From Nocardioides luteus (GTDB lineage: Bacteria; Actinomycetota; Actinomycetes; Propionibacteriales; Nocardioidaceae): a stretch of DNA of 64,000 nucleotides. Under the pieces are notes generated by a model. The model had not been told where the DNA came from and ran no database searches. It worked only from the letters and a program-made list of their open reading frames with translations. Location: assembly GCF_000960475.2 (NCBI RefSeq), contig NZ_JZDQ02000005.1:122724-186723 (forward strand), in the 5' to 3' direction. Positions 8,808-16,590 of the stretch are shown here, in pieces. Both the position numbers and the translations under genes were made by a program. The stretch's first letter is position 1, and each line of letters opens with the position of its first letter.

Positions 8808-10562
8808 ATGCCCGAGTTCACGATCGGCGAGACCGACTTCCTTCTCGACGGTGAGCCGTTCCGGATCCTCTCCGGCGCGCTGCACTACTTCCGGGTCCAC
8901 CCCGACCACTGGGCGGACCGGATCGAGAAGGCCAGGCTGATGGGCCTCAACACCATCGAGACGTACGTCCCGTGGAACGCCCACAGCCCCCGTCCGGGCG
9001 TCTTCGACACCGACGGCATCCTCGATCTGCCGCGGTTCCTGCGCCTGGTGGGGGAGGCCGGCATGCACGCGATCGTGCGTCCCGGGCCGTTCATCTGCGC
9101 GGAGTGGGACAACGGCGGCCTGCCGCCCTGGCTGTTCCGGGAGCCGGGCGTCGGCATCCGCCGCCACGAGCCGCGCTTCCTCGACGCGGTCGAGAAGTAT
9201 CTCCACCAGGTCCTCGCCCTCGTCCGCCCGCACCAGGTCGACCAGGGCGGACCCGTGCTGCTGGTCCAGGTGGAGAACGAGTACGGCGCCTACGGCGACG
9301 ACCGGGACTACCTGCAGGCCGTCGCGGACATGATCCGCGGCGCCGGCATCGACGTCCCGCTGGTCACCGTGGACCAGCCCGTCGACGCCATGCTCGCCGC
9401 CGGCGGTCTCGACGGGGTGCTGCGTACCAGCTCCTTCGGGTCGGACAGCGCGAACCGCCTCCGCACCCTCCGCGACCACCAGCCGACCGGGCCGCTGATG
9501 TGCATGGAGTTCTGGGACGGCTGGTTCGACCACTGGGGAGGCATCCACCACACCACCCCCGTCGAGCAGGCCGCCGCGGAGCTCGACGCCTTGCTCGCGG
9601 CCGGCGCCTCGGTCAACGTCTACATGTTCCACGGCGGCACGAACTTCGGCCTGACCAGCGGTGCCAACGACAAGGGCATCTACCGGCCGACGGTGACCTC
9701 GTACGACTACGACGCTCCCCTCGACGAGGCCGGGAACCCGACCGCGAAGTACTTCGCGTTCCGCGACGTCATCGCCCGCTATGCGGAGGTGCTGGCCGAG
9801 GTCCCGGGCGCGGCCGTTCCCGCCCCCGAGCAGACGGTGGCGTTGGGCGAGCCGGTGCGCCTGTTCGAGGATCCGGCTGCGTGGGGCTCCTGGAGTCGTT
9901 GGGAGTCGCCCCCCGTCTTGGACGAGCTGGAGACCGACACGCGTCTGGCTGTCTACCGAACGGAGCTGTCGGGCGACGGCCCGGGCGTCCTCACCCTCGG
10001 CGAGGTACGTGACCGGGCAGCCGTCCTCCTCGACGGCGCCCCGGTCGGTATCCTCGAGCGCGAGCACCACGAGCGGGCGATCGCGCTCCCGCGCGCGAGC
10101 GGCCGGCTGGAGCTGGTCGTCGAGGACCAGGGCCGGGTCAACTACGGCGCCCGCATCGGTGAGCACAAGGGCCTGGTCGGGCCGGCTCTGCTGGACGGGT
10201 TTCCGCTCACGGGCTGGGAGGTCCTGGCCATCGACCTCGACCGGGTGCCACGCCTGTGGGAGTCAGGCCCACCCGACGACGGTGGATCCGGCGTCGGCCC
10301 CACCGCGTGGCGCGCACACTTCTCGGCCGAGCCCGACGTCGACGTCTTCCTCGACACCTCCGTCTGGGGCAAGGGCATCGCCTGGGTCAACGGCTTCTGC
10401 CTGGGCCGCTACTGGCGCCGCGGGCCGCAGCACACCCTCTTCGTGCCCGGCCCACTGCTGCGGCCCGCCCGCAACGAGCTCGTCGTCCTGGAGCTGGACG
10501 TGCTCGCCGATCCGACGGCCCGGTTCGTCGCCGGCCCATCCCTGGGGCCGCTCGAAGACTGA
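8808..10562 (+). CDS. Beta-galactosidase, GH35 family
   Basis: Encodes about 584 residues, the size of bacterial GH35 enzymes. The N-terminal barrel starts with a typical LLDGEPFRILSGALHYFR segment. The acid/base Glu is in VQVENEYGAYG and the nucleophile Glu in CMEFWDGWFDHWGG. C-terminal beta-sandwich domains include a jelly-roll ending in WVNGFCLGRYW. No signal peptide is seen, so it is likely cytoplasmic. ATG 8808 follows a GAGAGGTAGGC ribosome-binding region and gives the conserved family start. It is the last gene of the importer operon and complements GH42 and GH36, so the cell appears equipped for several galactosyl linkages. Confidence 0.93.
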   Translation: MPEFTIGETDFLLDGEPFRILSGALHYFRVHPDHWADRIEKARLMGLNTIETYVPWNAHSPRPGVFDTDGILDLPRFLRLVGEAGMHAIVRPGPFICAEWDNGGLPPWLFREPGVGIRRHEPRFLDAVEKYLHQVLALVRPHQVDQGGPVLLVQVENEYGAYGDDRDYLQAVADMIRGAGIDVPLVTVDQPVDAMLAAGGLDGVLRTSSFGSDSANRLRTLRDHQPTGPLMCMEFWDGWFDHWGGIHHTTPVEQAAAELDALLAAGASVNVYMFHGGTNFGLTSGANDKGIYRPTVTSYDYDAPLDEAGNPTAKYFAFRDVIARYAEVLAEVPGAAVPAPEQTVALGEPVRLFEDPAAWGSWSRWESPPVLDELETDTRLAVYRTELSGDGPGVLTLGEVRDRAAVLLDGAPVGILEREHHERAIALPRASGRLELVVEDQGRVNYGARIGEHKGLVGPALLDGFPLTGWEVLAIDLDRVPRLWESGPPDDGGSGVGPTAWRAHFSAEPDVDVFLDTSVWGKGIAWVNGFCLGRYWRRGPQHTLFVPGPLLRPARNELVVLELDVLADPTARFVAGPSLGPLED

Positions 10563-10598
10563 GTCGCGGCCGACGCGTGAGCGGCGGGTTCTTCTGTG

Positions 10599-11963
10599 TC
10601 ACGAGACCGTGGCCGCGCGTGTCCGAAGCTCAGTGACGGCGATCGCGGCGGCGCAGCCGGTGATCAGGATGATCGCGGCGATGAAGCCGGTGCGGGCGTC
10701 CGCGAAAGCGGCGAATGTGCCGAGGATCGCGATTCCGACGGACTGTCCCACCTGACGCGCGGTGTTGTAGATGCCCGAGGCCAGGCCGGCCGAGCCAGCG
10801 CCGAGCGAGGTGCTTGCGCGCTTGTTCAGAGCAGTCGAGTAGACGGCGGTCCCGGCGCCGATGATGAACTGTGCGATCACGAGAACCCTCCAGCCTTCGG
10901 CTGTGGTCGCGCCGAGGAGCAGGAGGGTCCCGGCAGCCGCGGCCACGGAGCCGACGAGGATCATCTGGCGGGTTCCCCGTGACAGCAGGTATGGGTTGGC
11001 GAACAGACTCGCGAGGACGACGCCGATCGCATAGGAGGCCAGCAGCAGGCCGCCGGTCAAGGCGGAGACGCCCCAGGCGGCTTGGAGGTAGACCGCGAGG
11101 AAGAACTGGAGTCCGTAGGCACCGAACTGGAAGGCGAAGCCTCCTGCGACTGCACCGCTCAATCCCGGGCTGCGGAAGACGCCCAGCGGCATCATCGGAG
11201 CCCTCGAGCGGTGCTCGACCAGAACGAAGACGGCGAGCAGCGCCACACCGCCCGCGAGGAGCGCCCAGGTGAGCGTCGGGCTCGTGTCGCGGCCGACCTC
11301 GATGAGACCCGCGACCAAGGCGACGAGGCCGACTGTTCCGGTGAGCTGCCCTGCCAGGTCGAGGTGAGAGCGATTCTGCCTGGCGCGGGGAAGGTCCGCG
11401 GCACCGACGAGGACCGCGGCGGCGATCGCGAACGGCACGGTGAGCCAGAACACCGCCCGCCAGCCTGTCGTATCGGTCAGCAGCCCGCCGAGGAACGGGC
11501 CGACGGCCATCCCGGCTCCGCCGAAGACCGTGATCATGTTCACCGCGGTCGAGCGATGTCCGGCGTCCTCGAAGCTCTTGCCGATCAGTGCGAGGACCAT
11601 CGGAAGCAGGAGCGCAGCGAACACCCCCTGCGCGGCCCGGCAGGCGATGAGCAACCCGATCGACGGGCTGAGAGCGCACGCGACCGAGGCCGCGGCGAAG
11701 CCGATCGCGCCGATACGGAACAGCCGCTCCGCACCGAGCCAGTCACCGAGGCTCCCGCCGAGCAGCAACAGCGACGCCAACGGCAGCGTGTACGCATCGA
11801 CCGCCCATGCGATCCCGCCCTCCGGTGCCTGAAGCTCGTCCGCGATCGTCGGAAGGGCAAGGTTCAGAGCACTGCCGTCCAAGGTGATCACGATCCAGCC
11901 CAGATAGATCGCCCAGCCGCGCGCCGACCATGCCGTACGTACCGGTGCGTCGATCAGGGTCAC
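10599..11963 (-). CDS. MFS drug-efflux transporter, DHA2-like
   Basis: Encodes 454 residues, mostly hydrophobic, with the major-facilitator layout of 12 to 14 transmembrane segments. Near the start, WIVITLDGSALNLALPTIADEL is the familiar DHA2 motif D1 region (LDxTxVNVALP-like). It probably exports a toxic compound by proton antiport. The GTG start (11961-11963) overlaps the TGA of the upstream TetR gene by two bases within a GTGA junction, so both are co-transcribed from the promoter carrying the palindrome at 12533-12552. Convergent with the GH35 gene, with only 36 bases between stops. Confidence 0.9.
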   Translation of the reverse strand: MTLIDAPVRTAWSARGWAIYLGWIVITLDGSALNLALPTIADELQAPEGGIAWAVDAYTLPLASLLLLGGSLGDWLGAERLFRIGAIGFAAASVACALSPSIGLLIACRAAQGVFAALLLPMVLALIGKSFEDAGHRSTAVNMITVFGGAGMAVGPFLGGLLTDTTGWRAVFWLTVPFAIAAAVLVGAADLPRARQNRSHLDLAGQLTGTVGLVALVAGLIEVGRDTSPTLTWALLAGGVALLAVFVLVEHRSRAPMMPLGVFRSPGLSGAVAGGFAFQFGAYGLQFFLAVYLQAAWGVSALTGGLLLASYAIGVVLASLFANPYLLSRGTRQMILVGSVAAAAGTLLLLGATTAEGWRVLVIAQFIIGAGTAVYSTALNKRASTSLGAGSAGLASGIYNTARQVGQSVGIAILGTFAAFADARTGFIAAIILITGCAAAIAVTELRTRAATVS

Positions 11964-12523
11964 GAGCGCGCCGCTTCGAGCAGAGCCAGCACGCCCTCGA
12001 CCGCATCGTCGAACACCGAGACATCTTGTGCCGCCCGCGCCAACACGTACGCACCCTGCAAGGTCGCCGCGACCGCCGTCGCCGTCCGAGTCGGGTCAAG
12101 ACCCGGGGCGAACTCGCCGCTGTCGACGCCGCCGGAGATGACTTCCTCGAGACGGCTGCGAACCCACGCGAACATCTCCTCGACCTGGCCCCGCAGCACA
12201 GGGGATTCGACCACGTCCGGGTCCTGCACCAGGCGACCGAACTGGCAGCCCTTGAGGACCTCACGCTCCCGGGTCAGGTATGCCCGAACGTGCGCGACCG
12301 CGCTCCCGCCTGAAGCCAGGTCGCCTGCGATCTGAGCCTGCATCTCCTCGGCGTTCCGCTCGATCGCTGCCTGCGCCAGCGCCTCCTTGCCGCGGAAGTG
12401 GTGGTACATGCTGCCCTTCCCGGCGCCAGCAACATCCAGGATCTCCCGCGGGCTCGCCGCCCCGTAGCCACGTTCCCACAGCAGTTCGCGAGTCGCCTCG
12501 ATCAAGTCATCACGTGTACTCAC
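11960..12523 (-). CDS. TetR-family repressor of the adjacent MFS pump
   Basis: About 187 residues from a GTG at 12523. The N-terminal TetR helix-turn-helix is visible (ELLWERGYGAASPREILDVA, then KGSMYHHFRGKEALAQAA). The GTG is preferred over longer in-frame starts because it gives the conserved first helix (STRDDLIEATREL) and leaves the palindromic operator 10 bases upstream in non-coding DNA. The C-terminal ligand domain is typical of TetR_C_33/AcrR-like proteins. It probably represses itself and the coupled efflux gene until a substrate binds. Confidence 0.9.
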   Translation of the reverse strand: MSTRDDLIEATRELLWERGYGAASPREILDVAGAGKGSMYHHFRGKEALAQAAIERNAEEMQAQIAGDLASGGSAVAHVRAYLTREREVLKGCQFGRLVQDPDVVESPVLRGQVEEMFAWVRSRLEEVISGGVDSGEFAPGLDPTRTATAVAATLQGAYVLARAAQDVSVFDDAVEGVLALLEAARS

Positions 12524-12532
12524 GTGATGCAG

Positions 12533-12552
12533 TGTACCTACCTGTAGGTACA
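12533..12552. promoter_or_regulatory. TetR operator
   Basis: Perfect 9-base arms (TGTACCTAC and GTAGGTACA) flank a 2-base centre, giving a 20-base palindrome just upstream of the TetR start. Length and placement are typical for TetR-family autoregulation. Confidence 0.8.
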
Positions 12553-12629
12553 GAACCGAGTCGGCGTCACCAACAGGTGTCCTCAGACACGGTTGCATGA
12601 CTGGATCGTGTGCGTGCAAGGCTGGGGGA

Positions 12630-12821
12630 GTGGCCAACCGACTCGCGTCCGCGACCTCTCCGTACCTGCTCCAGCACGCCGACAACCCGGTGGACTGGTG
12701 GGAGTGGGGGAGCGACGCGTTCGAGGAGGCGCGGCGGCGGGACGTACCTGTCCTGCTGTCGGTCGGCTACGCCGCGTGCCACTGGTGCCACGTGATCGTG
12801 CGTACGCTCCGAGAGTGGTGA
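12630..12821 (+). pseudogene. Truncated YyaL/DUF255 thioredoxin-domain gene (N-terminal fragment)
   Basis: From GTG 12630 the reading frame encodes the conserved start of YyaL-type (SSP411/spermatogenesis-associated 20-like) proteins: [15 protein letters not shown], then [15 protein letters not shown]. In intact proteins of about 650-700 residues this thioredoxin-like motif is followed by MAHESFED-like sequence and glycosidase-like repeats. Here the match stops at CHWCHV near 12797 and the frame ends after eight unrelated residues. The rest of the gene is not found elsewhere in the window. The break coincides with the left side of a region with mobile-element genes, so an insertion or deletion is the likely cause. 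Confidence 0.8.
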
Positions 12822-12904
12822 TGATCTGAGAAAGTGCAGGTCAGAAACGCCATATTGTGCCGCCCCGGTTCAGTGCTGACCGCTGTTGGTCGCCGAATTC
12901 GAGG

Positions 12905-12928
12905 CTTCGTGTATCACTTCGTGTATCA
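12905..12928. repeat. Perfect 12-bp tandem repeat near the element boundary
   Basis: CTTCGTGTATCA occurs twice head-to-tail. It lies in about 170 bases of non-coding DNA between the truncated YyaL gene and vapB, close to the presumed junction. It could be an attachment-site remnant or recombinase arm site. No second copy was noticed at the far side of the element. Confidence 0.5.
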
Positions 12929-12992
12929 CGCCGGTGCCCCTGCAGTAGGCCATCTCTTCCCTGGGTGAAGCCGTCGGGCGTACCCTTGAAGT

Positions 12993-13214
12993 ATGACCGA
13001 ATCCGTATCGATCGACGACGACGTGCTGGCGGAGGCCCGCGAGATCGCGGCCGCCGATGGCCGGAGTGTCGGTGCGGTGATCTCGGAGCTCGCTCGACGG
13101 TCGTTGACTCCGGTCGGGATCCGCTATGACGACGATCTCCCAGCCTTCGACGTGCCAGCAGGCGCGCCGCGAGTGACGTCGGCTCAGATCGCAGCGGTGC
13201 TGGATGACGAGTGA
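12993..13214 (+). CDS. vapB: VapB-like antitoxin
   Basis: Encodes 73 residues. The N-terminal half has a short beta strand and two helices in a ribbon-helix-helix pattern (TESVSIDDDVLAEAREIAA...GAVISELARRSL), expected to dimerise and bind its own promoter. The acidic C-terminal tail would wrap the toxin. It overlaps the PIN-domain toxin gene by 11 bases, the usual arrangement for type II toxin-antitoxin pairs, so toxin translation is coupled to antitoxin. The pair lies just inside the left edge of a presumed mobile element and may help its maintenance. Confidence 0.85.
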   Translation: MTESVSIDDDVLAEAREIAAADGRSVGAVISELARRSLTPVGIRYDDDLPAFDVPAGAPRVTSAQIAAVLDDE

Positions 13215-13644
13215 GGGTGGCGCCCTGCTCGACGTGAACGCCTTGGTGGCTCTCGCTTGGCCGAACCACGTCGGCTACGAGGCGGCTCGCAAGTGGTTCA
13301 TGTCGGCGGCAGCCGATGGGTGGGCCACGACGCCCGTGACGGAGTCGGGGTTCGTGAGGATCTCGTCCAATCGGAAGGCCATGCCGCTCGCGACGACCCC
13401 GGAGATCGCGGGGTCGATGCTGGAGCAGCTGACCCAGCACGGTGCCCACGATTTCTGGCCAGACGCCGTTCGGGTGGTCACGGGCGACGCGTTCGGGCTC
13501 GCGACCCTGCGTGGCCATCGACAGGTCACCGACGCACACTTGCTGGCGGTGGCTGCTCAGAACAGCGGGCGACTGGTCACCTTCGACACCGGGTTGAAGA
13601 GCCTCGGCGACCATGTCGGCGTCGACGTCGAGCTGCTCGGCTGA
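13204..13644 (+). CDS. vapC: VapC-like PIN-domain ribonuclease toxin
   Basis: Encodes 146 residues with the acidic metal-binding residues of a PIN nuclease: Asp10 in LLDVNALVAL, Glu47 in TPVTESGFVR, Asp110 in VTDAHLLAVA and Asp128 in VTFDTGL. Members of this TA-system VapC group cleave specific tRNAs or rRNA when freed from the antitoxin. The ATG start at 13204 lies inside the antitoxin gene. A GTG slightly downstream would shorten the protein by a few residues without losing the first Asp. All catalytic positions are intact, so it is likely active. Confidence 0.88.
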   Translation: MTSEGGALLDVNALVALAWPNHVGYEAARKWFMSAAADGWATTPVTESGFVRISSNRKAMPLATTPEIAGSMLEQLTQHGAHDFWPDAVRVVTGDAFGLATLRGHRQVTDAHLLAVAAQNSGRLVTFDTGLKSLGDHVGVDVELLG

Positions 13645-13670
13645 AGCCTGGACCGCGACCGCAGCCCTAC

Positions 13671-13727
13671 ACGAAGTCTGTTGAGCAGGTGTGGAAGGAC
13701 CTGCAACACTGCCACCTGCGACTTCGT
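13671..13727. terminator. Nested inverted repeat between convergent vapC and SWIM genes
   Basis: An outer repeat pairs 13671-13678 with 13720-13727. An inner repeat pairs 13685-13691 with 13713-13719. It lies between two convergent stops and may serve as a bidirectional terminator. There is no clear T-tract. Confidence 0.4.
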
Positions 13728-15439
13728 CACCAACCCCGCTCGGCGAAGAGCTTCATGAGGTTTCGCTTGCGTCGGTGCTGAGTAGCCAGGTCGGAGACGT
13801 ACGCGGCGAACTCCTCCTCGCGCCCGGCTGTTCTCAGCAGTCGGCTGATCCGCTCGATCGTGGCTACGGCGTTGGCGTACGACGAGTTGTTCATCGCGTT
13901 GATCTCGCGGGTCACCTCCTCCCGCCATACGGGGATGGCGTCGTCAGGGTGGTCGTCCTCGCGGAGGCGGGCGAGCTCCAGCAGTTGGTCGCGCCGACAG
14001 CCGCCCAGGGTGGCCTCGGTCCAGGCATCCTCGACCGCGCCGTCGACGAGCAGGACGGCGACCAAGTTCGAGCGGTCGCGTTGACTGCTCGACTGCCGGC
14101 GGAGGTGGGCGAGTGCCTGCTCGTGCCGGACGGGCCATGTGCCCGCGCGCTCGGCGTGCTCCTTCAGTCGGCCGTAGGTCTGCACTCCGGGCGTCTCCTC
14201 AAAGGCCTGCCAGACGAGCTCGACCGCCTGTGAGGCGCGGCCGAGCCGGTGGTGCTCCTCGGCTGCGATCTCAACCAGGCGGTAGTCGTGGTAGCCGTGC
14301 AGTGACAAGCCCTTGAGTGCCCACTCCAGTGCCTCGTCACGGCGATCGGCCTGCAGCAGTACCTGGGCGATCCGGACGAACTGGTAGGCCGTGGACTGGT
14401 CGCGTGCCAGCACGTTGACCACCTCGTCGACGTCGTCAGAGAGCTCTGCGAGGGAAACCATGATGCGGGTCAGGCGAAAGCGATCCGAGGACCAGGTCCT
14501 GTCGTCTCCGGGGCCGAGTGCAGGGACGTGCTCCCATTCAGATCGGGCCAGCTGCCGGTACTCGTCAAGTCCCGCGTCACCCAGGATCTCGGTGTAGGTC
14601 TCGACGGCGCCGTAGAACACTTCCAGATCGTCGCCGTTGCGCTCGAGCCGGTAGAGGCTACGGGCCAGCGCTACTGGGTCCGGCTGTGCGTCCACGCAGG
14701 CGGATCGGTGGAGGTCGCTGATCTGCTCGGCCACTATCGACATCCCGCCGTCCGAGTCATCGATGTAGCCCAGTGAGTCTTGGGCCAGCTGGGCGGCGTA
14801 TTCGCTCAGCGTCATCACGTCCGCGGCGTGGCCTTCATCCAGCAGTGTCTGCAGCTCGTGGAGCATGGATGTGATGCCGGCGGTGTAGTCGTACGCCTCG
14901 CGGTAGCTGACGTAGCCGTCGGTGTCGAAGGCTGCGGCGAGTGCCTGCCGGTAGGACGTGAGGTCGGGTCGCGCGCCGCTGGTGCTCGCGGCAGCCGCCC
15001 GTAGCCGTGCGCCGAAGAGTCCGTCTGCGGCGGCTCTTTCCAAAACGAGGTCGACGAGTGCCTGGTGGTCCAGTCCGGTGAGGTAGCCAGCGAGATCGAC
15101 TTCATCGGCGACCTCGGTGACGTCGTCGGTCACGTCAGGCACGATCTCGCCAGTCGCGACCAGTCCTAACGCGACTACGTGCTTGCAGAACTCGTCGTCG
15201 AGGCCGACAGGACAGGTGCAGCTCCACTCCGCATCACCGTGCTGGGCCGAGAGGCGCACCTGGTACGCCGCCGTGCCGTCCACTGTCGCGGTCACCTCAT
15301 GGTCAGTGACCTGCAACCGTCGTACGTGCCCGTCGAGTGCGTAACTGCGCCCCCGCTCGAACGTGCGCCCTGTGCTCAGCGACTGGAGCTCGCGTCGCGC
15401 GAAGGTCCGCTGGAACGTACGACCGGGCTCTTCAAGCAC
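13727..15439 (-). CDS. SWIM zinc-finger protein with helical repeats
   Basis: Encodes 570 residues from a GTG. A SWIM finger CxCx8CxH is present at about Cys74, Cys76, Cys85 and His87 (WSCTCPVGLDDEFCKHVVA). This zinc-binding module is used for DNA or protein contacts. The remaining 480 residues are charged and helical and look like a TPR-like solenoid (LEWALKGLSLHGYHDYRLVE and similar), without a recognisable enzymatic motif. SWIM proteins of this layout are widespread in actinomycetes and uncharacterised. It sits between the VapBC pair and the mobilisation genes, so it may be cargo of the element. Function is unknown. Confidence 0.8.
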   Translation of the reverse strand: MLEEPGRTFQRTFARRELQSLSTGRTFERGRSYALDGHVRRLQVTDHEVTATVDGTAAYQVRLSAQHGDAEWSCTCPVGLDDEFCKHVVALGLVATGEIVPDVTDDVTEVADEVDLAGYLTGLDHQALVDLVLERAAADGLFGARLRAAAASTSGARPDLTSYRQALAAAFDTDGYVSYREAYDYTAGITSMLHELQTLLDEGHAADVMTLSEYAAQLAQDSLGYIDDSDGGMSIVAEQISDLHRSACVDAQPDPVALARSLYRLERNGDDLEVFYGAVETYTEILGDAGLDEYRQLARSEWEHVPALGPGDDRTWSSDRFRLTRIMVSLAELSDDVDEVVNVLARDQSTAYQFVRIAQVLLQADRRDEALEWALKGLSLHGYHDYRLVEIAAEEHHRLGRASQAVELVWQAFEETPGVQTYGRLKEHAERAGTWPVRHEQALAHLRRQSSSQRDRSNLVAVLLVDGAVEDAWTEATLGGCRRDQLLELARLREDDHPDDAIPVWREEVTREINAMNNSSYANAVATIERISRLLRTAGREEEFAAYVSDLATQHRRKRNLMKLFAERGW

Positions 15440-15525
15440 TGGCCGCCACCATGATGTCGCTCACGGTCCTCCAGACTATCCACGCGCGGTCCCGACTGTG
15501 GACGCCGCAGCGGGCGCGCCGATTC

Positions 15526-15756
15526 TCAGGCCGAGACGGTGAGATCGCCGTGGGTGGCGGCTTCGCGGCCGCTGATCTGACGGAAGTAGGTCGAGCCGTC
15601 GGCGATCTCGTCGATCAGGACCCACGACCAGAAGCCCGGGCGGCCGGCGACGGCGACATCGCCGGGCTGGAACCGACGACGGTCGGGGAGGCGAGCGACA
15701 TTACGGTCCTCGTCGTCGACCAGGTTCAGGTCGGCGTCGATGTCGATGTGGATCAT
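15526..15756 (-). CDS. Small hypothetical protein
   Basis: Encodes 76 residues starting MIHIDIDADLNLVDDEDRNV. A GGGAGGGG ribosome-binding sequence lies just upstream of the ATG, which supports translation. The protein is acidic at the N-terminus, soluble, and has a central segment (FQPGDVAVAGRPGFWSWVLI) resembling short accessory proteins of mobile elements. I do not recognise a family. It is encoded downstream of, and co-oriented with, the two HTH genes and the relaxase. Confidence 0.6.
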   Translation of the reverse strand: MIHIDIDADLNLVDDEDRNVARLPDRRRFQPGDVAVAGRPGFWSWVLIDEIADGSTYFRQISGREAATHGDLTVSA

Positions 15757-15846
15757 GTCGGCCCCTCCCAGCTCGGTTCCTGTTGATGGTGCGGGTTGTC
15801 TTCCACAGCGTAGGCGGCGACTGCGATGCTGCCACAGGCTGGGCGC

Positions 15847-16167
15847 CTACGCCGATCGGCGGCGTCTCTTCGACCGGGGCAGCAGGGCCGCGATGTCGTC
15901 CGCCGTGAAATCGTCCTTGGGATGGGCTTCCAATGCAGCTTCGGCCGCGGCCATTCGGCGTTCCTCCCAGGCGAGGAGCTGGTCGAGGCGCCAGCGGTTC
16001 GGGTGGATCAGCACCGGTTCGGGGACAAGAGTCCGGTCCTTGAGGTTCTGATACCCCCTGGTCTTGCCCCAGCCGTAGCGCCGCATCACCTCTTGTGCGT
16101 CGAGGAAGATGTGGCGCGGGTCTCGGCCTTCGGGCGTGGCCGTCTGGCGATCAGTGGTCGTCGACAT
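15847..16167 (-). CDS. Excisionase/AlpA-like helix-turn-helix protein
   Basis: Encodes 106 residues. The segment FLDAQEVMRRYGWGKTRGYQNL and the following VLIHPNRWRLDQLLAWEERR have the winged-helix layout of excisionase or AlpA-type MerR-superfamily proteins, with a helix-turn-helix and a short wing. The C-terminus is very basic (SKRRRR). A GGAGGTGA ribosome-binding site precedes the ATG, and the gene overlaps the upstream HTH gene by 17 bases. Such proteins control excision or replication of integrated elements. No integrase is seen in the window to pair with it. Confidence 0.7.
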   Translation of the reverse strand: MSTTTDRQTATPEGRDPRHIFLDAQEVMRRYGWGKTRGYQNLKDRTLVPEPVLIHPNRWRLDQLLAWEERRMAAAEAALEAHPKDDFTADDIAALLPRSKRRRRSA

Positions 16168-16423
16168 CGGCTCTCACCTCCTTCCCGCCGTTCTGTCCGG
16201 TGTGCACGAACCGGCGTGCTTCGCCGACGGTGGTGTAGATCCTGCCGGTGTGGCCCAGGCGCCTCCAGCGGACGCCGACCTTGCGGCGCTTCCAGTCGCG
16301 GACGGTGCGCTGGGGTGTCTGGATGAGGGTGCAGAACTGTTCGAAGGTGAGCAGTGCGTCGTCGTCCCAGTCCTTGGGGATCGAGATCGGTGCAATGTTG
16401 TTCGCGCGTGTGTTCGGGCCCAT
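16151..16423 (-). CDS. Second excisionase-like helix-turn-helix protein
   Basis: Encodes 90 residues with LLTFEQFCTLIQTPQRTVRDW followed by a basic wing (RRKVGVRWRRLGHTGRIYTT), the pattern of helix-turn-helix DNA-binding proteins of mobile elements (HTH_17-like). It overlaps the following HTH gene by 17 bases, so both are probably made together. Transcription would start in the unusual G-rich intergenic tract at 16424-16590. Its role is likely in excision or transfer control, inferred from the fold and from the neighbouring relaxase. Confidence 0.65.
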   Translation of the reverse strand: MGPNTRANNIAPISIPKDWDDDALLTFEQFCTLIQTPQRTVRDWKRRKVGVRWRRLGHTGRIYTTVGEARRFVHTGQNGGKEVRADVDDH

Positions 16424-16471
16424 GCCCTCCCATGATCCGCACGGAGGTTACCTCTTTCGCACCCCCAGGCC

Positions 16472-16511
16472 GGGGTGAGCAGGGGGGGACCTTGGGGGTA
16501 CGCCTCGGGGG
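16472..16511 (+). other. G-rich tract with quadruplex potential upstream of the HTH genes
   Basis: Four runs of 4 to 7 G on the + strand (16472-16475, 16482-16488, 16494-16498, 16507-16511) are separated by loops of 6, 5 and 8 bases. This matches the usual G-quadruplex layout. The tract lies in the 167-base gap between the relaxase stop and the HTH start. It could act as a transfer-origin or regulatory structure, but this is inference. Confidence 0.55.
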
Positions 16512-16590
16512 ATGTCAGGGTTTCCGCAGGTCAGCAAGGGGGAGCATGGGCATCCCCCAGATCCCCTAAGTTTTACTTTCGTGGGGTTGC

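Noticed and set aside
11082..12335. Rightward open frame opposite the MFS and TetR genes
   Set aside because: It is antisense to two clear conserved genes and has a skewed charged composition with no motif.
13727..15439. SWIM protein as a helicase-linked SWIM/SNF2 gene
   Set aside because: No helicase motifs are present in the protein, and no adjacent SNF2 gene was found.
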